A DNA stretch of 44,715 bases from Rhodoferax sp. (GCA_021737865.1 JAIPDC010000004.1:1-44715), one strand, 5' to 3'. Shown: positions 27,808 to 36,597, counted from the stretch's first letter. The notes: a model not told the origin generated them from the letters alone. Numbers and translations are program-made.

Positions 27808-28998
27808 CGGCAACCAGTCAATGGCCTCGGCAAAACCCCGGCGTGCAACGCCACTTGCCAATGGGTCGACCCCCTGCCCTTGATCAATGATGGTTGCACT
27901 GACGGCACCGGTGTCATCCATGATGGCGCGCAGGCCACGGGCAAGGTAAGGGGACGTGGCACGGGCGGTTTTGACCTCCACTGCGTGCAGGGCGCCGCCG
28001 CGCTCCAACAGCATGTCCACCTCGGCCCCACCCGCCGTGCGCCAGAAGTGCGCGACACCGTGCGGATACGCCACAGCCTCACGGCGCAACAGGTCCTCCA
28101 TCACAAAGGTTTCCCAACTGGCGCCCCGAATCGGATGGCTATCCAGAACCTCCAGCGCGTCAATATTCAGCAGGTGATGAAGCAGACCGGTGTCGCGCAG
28201 GTACAGCTTGGGCGCCTTCACGAGGCGCTTACCGACGTTGCGGAAGTACGGCGGCAGGCGCCGCAGCAGAAAGCTTTGCTCCAGAATGTCCACGTAGCGC
28301 GCAATCGTTGGCTGTGACAGACCCAAAGCGGCGGCAAACTGGCTGAGGTTGGCCAACCCTCCCTGTGCGTGCGCCAGCATGGTGAGCAGTTTGCGCATCA
28401 CAATCGGGTCGGCGCTCACCCCAAGCGCGGGCAAGTCGCGTTCCACATAGGTGCGCAGGTAGGCCTCCCACCAATCCCGAAAGTTTCCACCACGCGCCGC
28501 CGCGCCCACTGCATCGGGAAAGCCACCGCTGAGCCATAGCTGCCGATAGTCCTTGATCGGGGCTTCGCCGGTGACCGCTTCCTGCACGGTCAGCGCGGAG
28601 AGTTCGAGAATGCCGACCCGCCCGGCCAGACTCTCGGACACCTGGCGCACCAGCGTCGGCTGGGCAGACCCCAAAATCACGAAGCGCCCCATGCGCTGGC
28701 GGTCGGCATCGATCGCACCGCGCAGCGCGTCAAACAAGGTGGGCAGGCGCTGCGCCTCATCAAGAATCAGCCCCGCGCTGCTGGTGCGAGCATCCAGCTG
28801 AAAGCGCGGATCTTCGGCGAACAAGGCGTGCGTGGCCGAATCTTCAAGGTCGAGGTAGGTGAAGCCAGCGAAGCTTTGGCGGGCCAGCGTCGTCTTGCCG
28901 ACCTGGCGCGCACCGAGTATGAGTACCGCTGGAAACTGTTGCGCGAGGTGCAGGAGGCGGTCAGAGCATAGGCGGGTGTACATATCACGCAAATTCAA
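27784..28998 (-). CDS. AAA ATPase with C-terminal DUF4143 nuclease-like domain
   Basis: This 404-residue protein has the AAA_14/DUF4143 layout. Walker A is GARQVGKT at residues 29-36 and Walker B is LILDEAQ at 77-83. A winged-helix segment (LSQFAAALGLSQPTIARYVDIL) precedes the DUF4143 domain, where GASWETFVMEDLLRR, GGAEVDMLLE and AVEVKTA give the E...D...ExK spacing of PD-(D/E)XK nucleases. Such proteins are common accessory genes with unclear, possibly defence or toxin-related, roles. It is flanked by 45-bp direct repeats; its last codons lie in the left one. Only 48 bases separate its start from the YihY stop. Confidence 0.9.
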   Translation of the reverse strand: MNLRDMYTRLCSDRLLHLAQQFPAVLILGARQVGKTTLARQSFAGFTYLDLEDSATHALFAEDPRFQLDARTSSAGLILDEAQRLPTLFDALRGAIDADRQRMGRFVILGSAQPTLVRQVSESLAGRVGILELSALTVQEAVTGEAPIKDYRQLWLSGGFPDAVGAAARGGNFRDWWEAYLRTYVERDLPALGVSADPIVMRKLLTMLAHAQGGLANLSQFAAALGLSQPTIARYVDILEQSFLLRRLPPYFRNVGKRLVKAPKLYLRDTGLLHHLLNIDALEVLDSHPIRGASWETFVMEDLLRREAVAYPHGVAHFWRTAGGAEVDMLLERGGALHAVEVKTARATSPYLARGLRAIMDDTGAVSATIIDQGQGVDPLASGVARRGFAEAIDWLPGKSAASP

Positions 28999-29046
28999 AC
29001 TAATAATTTAATTTTACACGATATCCAACACCAACCGATGCAAAAT

Positions 29047-30264
29047 TCATAGCACCTCACGCAGTGTTATAGAGGGCCAGCGGCCAATTTGCCATATTTT
29101 TTCGGTCTGCTCGGTGCGCTCCACCAGCCAGGCGCTCAGCAACGGTTCCAGCAATGTCACGTCCGGGTCGACCAGCAACACGTAGCGGGCCTCGGAGCCG
29201 GGTTGCAGCACCTCATTCAAGCGGCCTATCCAGTCAAAGGACGTCAGCGTCTGCAACAGTGGCTCCAGACGCAACGGGTCCACATGCAAAGCGTGGCAGA
29301 GCTGGTCCAGGGTCAGGCCCTTGACGCCACCGGCGCGTGCGCGTTCGAGTTGCTGCACCGCCTCCAGTGAAATTTGAAAGCGCCAGCCATGCGGCAGGCG
29401 GCGCAGCGTGCCACCGGCCAGCAGGCTTGGCAGGTAGGCTGTGAGCGCGGCACCCAGCAACACGATCACCCATGCGACGTAGATCCAGATCAACAAAATC
29501 GGCAGCGTGGCAAATGCCCCGTAGACCACAGAATAAGTCGGAACGCTGCTCACATACAGGGCCAGCCCCTTCTTGGCCAGTTCAATGCCGCCCGATACGA
29601 ACAAGCCGCCAATCCAGGCGTGGCCCCAGCGCACATGGGTGTTGGGCACGTAGCGAAACAGGGCCGCCATACCCGCCCCCATCAGCGCAAATTGCAGCAC
29701 CTCCAGCAGCAGGGACACGCCGCCCGGCATGGCGCCCACCACGCCCTTGGAAAAAGAGATGGCATATGACGTCATGCTCAGACTCACGGCCAGCAGCACC
29801 GGCCCCAGCGTGATGGCGGCCCAATAGATCATCACCCGCTGCGCGAAAGGCCGCGAGGTGCGCACCCGCCAGATGTTATTCAATGTGCGGTCAATGGTGA
29901 ACACCAGCGCCAGCGCCGTACCCAACAGCACCGCCAGCCCGACAGCGCCGAGCTTGCTGGCCTTGCCCGCAAACTGGTTCAAATAGCCCAGCACCTGGCG
30001 TGCAATGTTGTCAGGCACCAGACTCTCGATCAGCCACTTTTGGAGCACATCCTGAAACTTCGCAAACATGGGGAAAGCCGTGAACACGGCCAACGCCACG
30101 GTGATGAAGGGAACCAGCGCGATGGTGGTCGTAAAAGTCAGGCTGCTGGCAGTCAAGCCCAGGCGATCCTCCCGGAAACGCTCCCGCAAGGTACGAATGG
30201 CGTGGATCCAGGGCACATGGGTGATTTCACTGATCCAGCCCCTCAGACGTTCAAGATTTTGCAT
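29047..30264 (-). CDS. YihY/BrkB-family inner-membrane protein
   Basis: This 405-residue protein belongs to the YihY/virulence factor BrkB family (once called ribonuclease BN). It has an N-terminal cytoplasmic segment with DRLGLTASSLTFTTTIALVPFITV, six predicted membrane helices up to about residue 285, and a C-terminal winged-helix-like domain (GLTLDQLCHALHVDPLRLEPLLQTL). Its role is not settled; transport has been suggested. The ATG at 30264 is preferred; a longer form would overlap the divergent DUF2069 gene. The last 14 or so codons fall in the right copy of the direct repeat, so its C-terminus (GRWPSITLREVL) may be repeat-derived. Confidence 0.9.
   Translation of the reverse strand: MQNLERLRGWISEITHVPWIHAIRTLRERFREDRLGLTASSLTFTTTIALVPFITVALAVFTAFPMFAKFQDVLQKWLIESLVPDNIARQVLGYLNQFAGKASKLGAVGLAVLLGTALALVFTIDRTLNNIWRVRTSRPFAQRVMIYWAAITLGPVLLAVSLSMTSYAISFSKGVVGAMPGGVSLLLEVLQFALMGAGMAALFRYVPNTHVRWGHAWIGGLFVSGGIELAKKGLALYVSSVPTYSVVYGAFATLPILLIWIYVAWVIVLLGAALTAYLPSLLAGGTLRRLPHGWRFQISLEAVQQLERARAGGVKGLTLDQLCHALHVDPLRLEPLLQTLTSFDWIGRLNEVLQPGSEARYVLLVDPDVTLLEPLLSAWLVERTEQTEKIWQIGRWPSITLREVL
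29049..29093 (+). repeat. Right member of the direct-repeat pair around the AAA ATPase
   Basis: The 45 bases match 27763-27807 at 40 positions. The left hairpin arm (GCTAT) present in the other copy is not recognisable here (GATGC at the same distance). The copy covers the stop and final codons of the YihY gene, read in a different frame from the one used by the ATPase in the left copy. Confidence 0.75.
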
Positions 30265-30284
30265 CCCGCTATGATGCCACCGAC

Positions 30285-30686
30285 ATGAACACCCCATCCC
30301 CTTACGTCAACTCCACGCGCTGGCTCGCCGTGGGCAGTGTGCTGTCACTGATTGCCCTGTCCCTGGCCTGGGAACTCTATCTGGCACCGCTGCGCCCGGG
30401 CGGCTCTTGGCTGGTGCTCAAGGCCCTGCCACTGTGCATTCCGCTGGCGGGCCTGCTGAAGAACCGCATGTACACCTACCGCTGGGTCAGCCTGGTGGTG
30501 TGGCTGTATTTCATTGAAGGCGTTGTGCGCGGATGGAGCGACAAGCCCCCCGGCAACTACCTTGCCATGGCAGAGATTGCGCTGTGCCTGACCCTGTTTG
30601 TGGCCTGCACGGCCCATGTGCGCCTGCGCCTGGCACACCCGCACGAACCCGACGCCCCGCAAGCCATCCCACAGGTAGCACCATGA
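30285..30686 (+). CDS. DUF2069 small membrane protein
   Basis: This 133-residue protein has four predicted membrane helices (for example WLAVGSVLSLIALSLAWELY and VSLVVWLYFIEGVVRG) and a short polar C-terminus, matching DUF2069. Its function is unknown. It is divergent from YihY with only 20 bases between the start codons and overlaps the start of the flavoprotein gene by four bases (ATGA). Because the gap is so short, at least one of the two divergent promoters must lie in the coding sequence of the other gene. Confidence 0.88.
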   Translation: MNTPSPYVNSTRWLAVGSVLSLIALSLAWELYLAPLRPGGSWLVLKALPLCIPLAGLLKNRMYTYRWVSLVVWLYFIEGVVRGWSDKPPGNYLAMAEIALCLTLFVACTAHVRLRLAHPHEPDAPQAIPQVAP

Positions 30687-32194
30687 CCCAACGCACCGAA
30701 CTATTGGAACAACTGCGCACCATCGTCGGCGCTGCCAACGTATTGACTGGCGGCGACCTCAGCCCCTATGAGCAGGACTGGCGAAAGCGCGAGCACGGCA
30801 AATCGCTGGCCGTGGTGCGCCCGGCCAGCACGCTTGAAGTGGCCGCAGTGGTCAAGGCTTGCGCAACGGCCGGCCTGAGCATCGTGCCCCAGGGCGGCAA
30901 CACCGGCATGGTGGTCGGCTCCACGCCGGACGCCAGCGGCACCCAGATCGTGCTGAGCCTGCAGCGCATGAACCAGGTGCGCACGCTGGACGGAGCCAAC
31001 CTGACCGTCACCGTAGACGCAGGTTGTGTGTTGCAGGCCATCCAGGAAACCTGCGAAAGGGCCGGCTATTTGTTCCCCCTGAGCATGGCGTCTGAAGGCA
31101 GCTGCACCATCGGCGGCAACCTGGGCACCAACGCCGGGGGCACGCAGGTGGTGCGCTATGGCAACACGCGCGAACTGTGCCTCGGCCTGGAAGTGGTCAC
31201 ACCGCAGGGCGAGATCTGGAATGGCCTTTCTGGCTTGCGCAAGGACAACACCGGCTACGACCTGCGCCACCTGCTGATTGGCTCCGAAGGCACGTTGGGT
31301 GTCATCACCGGTGCCATCATGAAGCTCTACCCGCTGCCCGCCGCCCAGCTAACCGCCTTTGCGGCCGTGCCCTCGCTGGAGGCGGCCGTGCAACTGCTCG
31401 GCTTGGCGCACCAGCACCTGAGCGCGGGTCTAACCGGCTTTGAAGTCATGGGGAAATTTGCGCTGAGCCTGGTGAGCAAGCATTTCCCGCAGTTGCGGGT
31501 GCCGTTTCAAGACGGTGAAGAGCCTGCCGCCGCGCCGGGCCGCCCCAAGCAAGGCACGGCCCCCTCGGGGGGCAGCGAAGCACACGAAGTGGGGAGCGTG
31601 GGGGCGCCATATTGTGTGGTTCTGGAGAATTCCGATCAGGAGTCCGAAGCCCACGCCCGCTCCTGCTTTGAGCGTTTGCTGGAAGTGGCCATGGAACAGG
31701 GCTGCGTTCTGGACGCCGTGGTGGCCGAGAGCATCAGCCAGGCGCGCGCACTGTGGCACATCCGTGAGAGCATTCCGCTGGCGCAGGCCCAGGAGGGGCT
31801 GAACATCAAGCACGACATCTCCATCGCCGTCTCGCGCATCCCCGAATTCGTGCGCCTGACCGATGCGCAGTTGCAAGCGGCCTACCCCGGCGCGCGTCTG
31901 GTCAACTACGGCCACCTGGGCGATGGCAACCTGCACTACAACGTGCAAGCTCCAGCAGGCGCCGATGCCGAAGCCTTTTTGCGCGATGACGAAAAAGGCG
32001 TCAACACCATCGTCTACGACATGGTGGACCGGTTCAACGGCTCCATCTCGGCCGAACACGGTGTAGGCAGCTTGAAGCGCGAAAAGCTGGCGCAACACAA
32101 ATCCCCCGTCGCGCTGGACATGATGCGCGCCATCAAGGCTGCACTGGACCCGCAGAACACCATGAACCCGGGGCGGGTGCTGGCCACAACGTAG
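30683..32194 (+). CDS. FAD-linked oxidase, D-2-hydroxyglutarate/glycolate dehydrogenase-like
   Basis: This 503-residue flavoprotein belongs to the GlcD/D-2-hydroxyacid dehydrogenase family. The FAD domain shows VVRPASTLEVAAVV, PQGGNTGMVVGSTPD and GGNLGTNAGG; the C-terminal domain has YGHLGDGNLHYNV and SAEHGVGSLKREKL with likely metal-binding histidines. Relatives have about 470 residues; the extra 25-30 lie at residues about 283-309 and are encoded by a dispersed repeat (31534-31607) read in frame. The ATG at 30683 overlaps the DUF2069 stop. D-lactate, glycolate or D-2-hydroxyglutarate are possible substrates. Confidence 0.9.
   Translation: MTQRTELLEQLRTIVGAANVLTGGDLSPYEQDWRKREHGKSLAVVRPASTLEVAAVVKACATAGLSIVPQGGNTGMVVGSTPDASGTQIVLSLQRMNQVRTLDGANLTVTVDAGCVLQAIQETCERAGYLFPLSMASEGSCTIGGNLGTNAGGTQVVRYGNTRELCLGLEVVTPQGEIWNGLSGLRKDNTGYDLRHLLIGSEGTLGVITGAIMKLYPLPAAQLTAFAAVPSLEAAVQLLGLAHQHLSAGLTGFEVMGKFALSLVSKHFPQLRVPFQDGEEPAAAPGRPKQGTAPSGGSEAHEVGSVGAPYCVVLENSDQESEAHARSCFERLLEVAMEQGCVLDAVVAESISQARALWHIRESIPLAQAQEGLNIKHDISIAVSRIPEFVRLTDAQLQAAYPGARLVNYGHLGDGNLHYNVQAPAGADAEAFLRDDEKGVNTIVYDMVDRFNGSISAEHGVGSLKREKLAQHKSPVALDMMRAIKAALDPQNTMNPGRVLATT
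31534..31607 (+). repeat. Dispersed repeat of second type, inside the flavoprotein reading frame
   Basis: The stretch has GCCGGGCCGCCCCAAGCAAGG, a CCCCC/GGGGG hairpin with a TC loop near 31560-31571, GCAGCGAAGCACACGAAGT and GGAGCGTGGGGGCGC. From memory this is an abundant intergenic element in Comamonadaceae genomes. Here it lies in frame within a gene and encodes a low-complexity insert (PGRPKQGTAPSGGSEAHE and onwards). Confidence 0.65.
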
Positions 32195-32612
32195 TTACCG
32201 GTCAGATACCGCCACCGGGACACCCTCCGGACCGGCTACGCCCCGGCGGCGCGTGGCCTCGTCAATGAAGGCCAGAATGTCATCGAAATTCATTGGTTTC
32301 TGGAGAACCGGAACCTGCCGCGAGGCCATGATCTGACGGTGTTCCACGCCGCTGTCTGCGGTCATGATCAGGCACGGTAGCTGGCTGCCAAAACCGCCCG
32401 CGTCGCATCAACCACATCTGCGGCCGATGTAGCCCCCACCACGCTATGCCGTTGGATTGAAGTGCCACCGTCAGCGATTCAAGCAGTATCACATTGTCTT
32501 CCACCAGAGCCACACGAATGCCCCTTACAATCGAGCGCCGTTCCCGCGGCGCGACGGACACCCGGTCGCACTCCTTGGGCACCTCAACGGCAAACATGGA
32601 GCCACGGCCCAA
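32195..32612 (-). pseudogene. Decayed hybrid histidine kinase/response-regulator remnant
   Basis: On the minus strand the end of a kinase ATPase domain is visible (GRGSMFAVEVPKE), followed by the start of a receiver domain (GIRVALVEDNVILLESLTVALQSNGI). The frame is then lost near 32446: the continuation VVGATSAADVVDATRAVLAA is in a second frame and LIMTADSGVEHRQIMASRQ with VPVLQKPMNFDDILAFIDEA in a third, ending at TAA (32195-32197). At least two frameshifts, and nothing recognisable of the kinase core upstream, show a dead, truncated gene. The phosphate-accepting Asp region is garbled. Confidence 0.85.
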
Positions 32613-32614
32613 GT

Positions 32615-32628
32615 TTGATCGTGATCAA
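32615..32628. promoter_or_regulatory. FNR/Dnr-type box
   Basis: TTGATCGTGATCAA is a perfect match to the FNR/Anr/Dnr consensus TTGAT-N4-ATCAA. It lies 134 bases upstream of the hemerythrin start and is the only perfect match I noticed in the window. The genes that follow (hemerythrin, DUF2249, NnrS-like) fit an oxygen- or NO-responsive regulon. I see no convincing -10 box at the expected distance, so the transcription start is not located. Confidence 0.7.
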
Positions 32629-32761
32629 TTTCCCCACATTCGCAGCAGGCCCTGGCGCCGCGCTGCCCGAAGTCCCCACCCATTGTTAAGCTGGTTTAAG
32701 GCACGGCGCGGTCTGTGGCGCAACAATGGGCCTTGACCACCATTGCCACCGATCGCTATTC

Positions 32762-33220
32762 ATGACCCGCATCCGACATTTCATGGCACAAGACCACCTG
32801 CATTGCGATGCCATTTTTGAGCGCGCCGGACGTTTGGCCGCTGAACGTGATTGGGATGGTGCTGCGACTGAATTTGCACAGTTCAGATCTTTGGTACTAC
32901 AACACTTTGACGCCGAGGAGACCTTGCTCTTTCCCGCCTTTGAAGAAAAGTCAGGCATGCGCATGGGGCCTACGCAGGTGATGCGTGGCGAGCATGTGCA
33001 GATGCGCCAGCTGATGGACGCAGCCAGCGCTGCCCTGCTTCAGGGGGAAGGGGATGGGGAAGAATACTCAGGCCACGCCGAGACGCTGCTGATCATGATG
33101 CAACAGCACAACCTGAAAGAAGAAAATGTGCTGTACCCCTTGTGCGACCAGCACCTCAGCGATCAGGCCAGCACGCTACTACCAAGGCTGCAAGAAATGC
33201 TAACCGACAAGGCCAACTGA
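32762..33220 (+). CDS. Hemerythrin-like HHE-domain protein
   Basis: This 152-residue cytoplasmic protein is a four-helix hemerythrin-like di-iron protein. Likely ligands: His12 (QDHLHCD), His48 and Glu52 (QHFDAEETLLFPAFEE), His78 (GEHVQM), His116 and Glu120 (QQHNLKEENVLYP). Such proteins bind O2 or NO, or help repair iron-sulfur centres under nitrosative stress. The ATG at 32762 is preferred over 32726 because the extra N-terminal residues look non-homologous; neither has a good ribosome site. It is first of three closely packed genes with an FNR box upstream. Confidence 0.85.
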   Translation: MTRIRHFMAQDHLHCDAIFERAGRLAAERDWDGAATEFAQFRSLVLQHFDAEETLLFPAFEEKSGMRMGPTQVMRGEHVQMRQLMDAASAALLQGEGDGEEYSGHAETLLIMMQQHNLKEENVLYPLCDQHLSDQASTLLPRLQEMLTDKAN

Positions 33221-33223
33221 ACC

Positions 33224-33460
33224 ATGGACGCGAAAAAAGCCGACATCGTCATCGACGCGCGCGAGATGGAGCCACCGGAGCCATTTGTGGTGACGATGGA
33301 CGCGCTGGATGCCATGGACCCGAGCCACACGCTGCTGCTGATCCTGACCCGGGAGCCCCATCCGCTGTACCGCACCCTGCAAAAACAAGGCTATGCCTAT
33401 CGCACCGAGATCACGGCCGACTACACCATTGAAATCCTGATCTGGCGCAAGGTCCCTTAG
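33224..33460 (+). CDS. DUF2249 small protein (TusA/SirA-like fold)
   Basis: This 78-residue protein fits DUF2249: IVIDAREMEPPEPFVVTMDALDAM..., then LLLILTREPHPLYRTLQKQGY and a C-terminal strand EILIWRKV. The family has a TusA-like alpha/beta fold but lacks its catalytic Cys. It is commonly encoded beside hemerythrin and NnrS genes in denitrifiers and their relatives; its role is unknown. It starts three bases after the hemerythrin stop, and its own stop overlaps the GTG start of the next gene by one base. Confidence 0.85.
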   Translation: MDAKKADIVIDAREMEPPEPFVVTMDALDAMDPSHTLLLILTREPHPLYRTLQKQGYAYRTEITADYTIEILIWRKVP

Positions 33461-34761
33461 TGCAAGCGCTCCTGTCTTTCGACCAGGGGCCGCCGATCAG
33501 TGCGCCGTTTCGCTATTTTTTAACGGCACCGCTGTTTGCCATCAGTGCCGGACTGCTTCTGCTGTGCAGCGGCCCCGAAGTGTTTGCGTCACGCTGGACG
33601 CCGCAGGCCCTCGCCCTCACCCACCTGATCACGGTCGGGTTCATGATGCAGGTCGTGCTGGGCGCATTGCAGCAGTTGCTACCGGTCATGGCCGGCGCCA
33701 ACTTCCAGCGCCCCCTGCTTGTTGCAACCACCGTGCATGCCGCGATCACGGCGGGTGGAATTCTATTGGTGCTGGCCTTTTTGACCTCGGTGCCACTCCT
33801 GTTTGGCTGCGCGGCAGCCGCTCTGGGCAGCGGGGTAGTCACTTTTATTGGTGCCGCTCTGCAGGCACTGCAGGGCGTGCCGTCAGGCAGCCCCATCGTT
33901 CGCGGGCTGCGACTCGGGCTGCTGGGTCTGCTTGTGACGGTCGTCATCGGGCTGCTGAACGCGGTGTTCATGGGTTGGTCCGTTGCCATGCCATTGCAAC
34001 AATTGGCCAACGTGCACCTGGGCTGGGGCTTTGTCGGCTGGGGCTGCGTGGTGCTGGCGGTGGTGGGCTCTGTGGTGGTGCCTATGTTTCAGCAGACACC
34101 GCACTACCCGGGCTGGTTCAATCGGGGATTTCCGGCGTCGGCTATCGCCATCGTTACGCTGTGGACGGCGGCCGAACTGTCGGACTACCCACGCAGCGCT
34201 GTCGCTTTGTCCGTCGGCGTAGTGCTGGTGTCTGCATCGCTCGCGTTCATAACCCTCAAGCTGCTGCTCAGAAGCAAGCGGCCCAGGCTGGACGCCGTCC
34301 AATGGCTGTGGCGGGTCGCCATGGTGAGCGCACTGGTGGCCTGCGCGCTGTGGCTGCTGGCGCAGGCGTCGGAAACCCTGGCCCAATGGCAGGTCTGGCC
34401 CCTGCTGTTTGGTACGCTGCTCTTGTTTGGCGGCTTCATGCCAGTGATTTTGGGCATGTTGTACAAGATCGTGCCCTTCCTGGTCTGGTTACACCTGCAG
34501 AACCTCGGCCATGGGCGCCTATTGGCACCCAATGTGAAGAAAGTCCTGGCCGAAAAACACATCAACGGCCAGATGCAGGCGCACTTTGCGGCCTATGGCT
34601 TGTTGCTGCTTGCAGCTCTGTGGCCCAACTGGTTCGTATATCCGGCAGGTGTGGCGCTGGTATTTGCGAACGGCTGGCTGCTTCGCAACCTGTTGTCGGC
34701 GGTGGCGGTGTACCGCAGCCACGTGGCAAAGCTCGAAAAACTTGACGCACCGCAGACCTAA
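33460..34761 (+). CDS. NnrS-like polytopic membrane protein
   Basis: This 433-residue protein has about 12 predicted membrane helices and conserved-looking histidines within them (ALTHLITVGFMMQVVLGALQQLLPV, ANVHLGWGFVGWG, FLVWLHLQNLGH). This resembles NnrS, a haem- and copper-containing membrane protein of the nitric oxide response, and distantly the haem-copper oxidase subunit I. It starts with GTG overlapping the DUF2249 stop (TAGTG), so the three genes form one operon. NnrS assignment rests on the helix/histidine pattern and the neighbourhood; another haem-copper-like membrane family is possible. Confidence 0.6.
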   Translation: MQALLSFDQGPPISAPFRYFLTAPLFAISAGLLLLCSGPEVFASRWTPQALALTHLITVGFMMQVVLGALQQLLPVMAGANFQRPLLVATTVHAAITAGGILLVLAFLTSVPLLFGCAAAALGSGVVTFIGAALQALQGVPSGSPIVRGLRLGLLGLLVTVVIGLLNAVFMGWSVAMPLQQLANVHLGWGFVGWGCVVLAVVGSVVVPMFQQTPHYPGWFNRGFPASAIAIVTLWTAAELSDYPRSAVALSVGVVLVSASLAFITLKLLLRSKRPRLDAVQWLWRVAMVSALVACALWLLAQASETLAQWQVWPLLFGTLLLFGGFMPVILGMLYKIVPFLVWLHLQNLGHGRLLAPNVKKVLAEKHINGQMQAHFAAYGLLLLAALWPNWFVYPAGVALVFANGWLLRNLLSAVAVYRSHVAKLEKLDAPQT

Positions 34762-34830
34762 CACCATGCCTGCAGAAGACTGAGGGCTGTACCACTAAAA
34801 TTTGGCGCTAACTCGCAGCAACGCCAACAC

Positions 34831-35676
34831 ATGACCGACTCCACGACCAATCGCCCCGTGCGCAGCCAATATGAAGACTTTATGCGCCACGTGCACACCA
34901 CAGGCGTTGTCAAAGCCGACCGCACGGGCACCGGCACCCAGAGCGTGTTTGGCCACCAGATGCGCTTTGACCTGAACGAAGGCTTTCCCCTGGTCACCAC
35001 CAAGAAGGTGCACTTGCGCAGCATCATCCAGGAATTGCTGTGGTTTCTGACCGGCTCTTCCAACAACAACTGGCTCAAGGAGCGCGGCGTCACGATATGG
35101 GACGAATGGGCGCGCGACGATGGCGATCTGGGCCCCGTATATGGCGTGCAATGGCGTAGTTGGCCCACGCCGGGTGGCGGCCACATAGACCAGATTGCCG
35201 AAGTCATCAAGACCCTGAAGACCAACCCAGACTCGCGCCGCATCATCGTCAGTGCCTGGAACGTGGCCGATCTGGACAAAATGGCGCTGATGCCCTGCCA
35301 CGCCTTCTTCCAGTTTTACGTCGCACCCGCCACCGAGTCGGGTGGCAAGGGCAAACTCAGCTGCCAGCTGTATCAGCGCAGTGCCGACATCTTCCTGGGT
35401 GTGCCTTTCAACATTGCCAGCTACGCGCTGCTCACGCATATGGTGGCGCAGCAGTGTGACCTTGATGTGGGCGATTTCATCTGGACCGGGGGCGACTGCC
35501 ACATTTACAACAACCACCGCGAGCAGGTGGAACTTCAACTCAGCCGCGCGCCGTTCGCCTACCCGACCCTCAATATCAAGCGCAAGCCAGACTCCCTCTT
35601 TGACTACCAGTTTGAAGACTTCGAGGTAGTGGGCTACGAATGCCACGCCGCCATCAAGGCACCGGTGGCCGTGTGA
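34831..35676 (+). CDS. thyA: Thymidylate synthase
   Basis: This 281-residue enzyme methylates dUMP to dTMP using methylenetetrahydrofolate. Visible are [11 protein letters not shown] (phosphate loop, residues about 31-41), the nucleophile Cys156 in [33 protein letters not shown] and [12 protein letters not shown]. The last part of the protein (IKAPVAV) is the conserved C-terminal closing segment. Dihydrofolate produced here is recycled by folA encoded 0.9 kb downstream. Its stop overlaps the GTG start of the EamA gene. Confidence 0.98.
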   Translation: MTDSTTNRPVRSQYEDFMRHVHTTGVVKADRTGTGTQSVFGHQMRFDLNEGFPLVTTKKVHLRSIIQELLWFLTGSSNNNWLKERGVTIWDEWARDDGDLGPVYGVQWRSWPTPGGGHIDQIAEVIKTLKTNPDSRRIIVSAWNVADLDKMALMPCHAFFQFYVAPATESGGKGKLSCQLYQRSADIFLGVPFNIASYALLTHMVAQQCDLDVGDFIWTGGDCHIYNNHREQVELQLSRAPFAYPTLNIKRKPDSLFDYQFEDFEVVGYECHAAIKAPVAV

Positions 35677-36572
35677 TAACCCGCAAGCAGCTGCTGGCTC
35701 TGGTGGCCATCACGCTCATGTGGGGCTTCAACTGGCCCATGATGAAGTATTCGCTGCGCGAATTGAGTCCGCTGTATTTCCGCGCCCTCACGATGACCGC
35801 CGGCGCCACCTGGCTCTACCTGTTCTACCGCTCGCGCGGGGTGCGCATGCTGCCGGTGGGCAAAGAGTGGGGCACGGTGGTCAAGCTCGGGCTGCCCAAT
35901 ATGCTGTGCTGGCACACAGCGGCCATTCTCGGAGTGAAAGAGCTGGCATCGGGTCGCGCCGCCATTCTGGGCTTTACCATGCCAATCTGGACGGTACTGA
36001 TTGGCACGCTGTTTCTGGGCGAAAAGCTGACGGCGCGCATTGCTGTTGCAGTAGTCGCCGTGGCCTGTGCCATCGGCCTATTGATCTCGCACGAAGTTGG
36101 AACCCTGGCCGGGCGGCCACTAGGCATTGCGTGGATGGAGCTGGCTGCCTTGGCGTGGGCCATTGGCACCATACTGATACGACGCAGCCACATTACCCTG
36201 CCTGCAGAGACGCTGACGGTTTGGATGATGGTGCTGACCTGTCTATGCCTGTGGACTTTTGCCTTTGTTCTGGAGCCGTGGCCGAGTTGGCAGTTCTCGG
36301 GGCCCATGTGGGGCAGCCTGATGTACGGGGCCTTCATCAACTATGGCTTTTCGCAGATCATCTGGTTTGGCATGGCGCGCAACCTGCCGCCCGCTACCAG
36401 CGCCATGAGCATCATGGCGGTCCCACTGGTTGGCACCCTGGGCGCCACGGTTATCGTCGGTGAATGGCCGCACTGGGAAGACTATGTCGCCATGGTCTGT
36501 GTGATGGCCGCCATTGCCGCCGTGCTGCTACCGGCGCGCAAGCGCGACAACCCGGCCATAGCAACCGATTGA
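35673..36572 (+). CDS. EamA-family (DMT superfamily) transporter
   Basis: This 299-residue protein has ten predicted membrane helices as two EamA repeats; the first begins [21 protein letters not shown]-like, with [21 protein letters not shown] ending it, and the second has [24 protein letters not shown] and [20 protein letters not shown] transporters export or import metabolites; this one's cargo cannot be predicted. The start is GTG at 35673, overlapping the thyA stop by four bases (GTGA); an ATG at 35640 would run through the thyA end. It lies between thyA and folA and likely shares their transcript without being part of folate metabolism. Confidence 0.88.
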   Translation: MITRKQLLALVAITLMWGFNWPMMKYSLRELSPLYFRALTMTAGATWLYLFYRSRGVRMLPVGKEWGTVVKLGLPNMLCWHTAAILGVKELASGRAAILGFTMPIWTVLIGTLFLGEKLTARIAVAVVAVACAIGLLISHEVGTLAGRPLGIAWMELAALAWAIGTILIRRSHITLPAETLTVWMMVLTCLCLWTFAFVLEPWPSWQFSGPMWGSLMYGAFINYGFSQIIWFGMARNLPPATSAMSIMAVPLVGTLGATVIVGEWPHWEDYVAMVCVMAAIAAVLLPARKRDNPAIATD

Positions 36573-36597
36573 CCCCCTTTCCAGCCTGTAACTGCCC

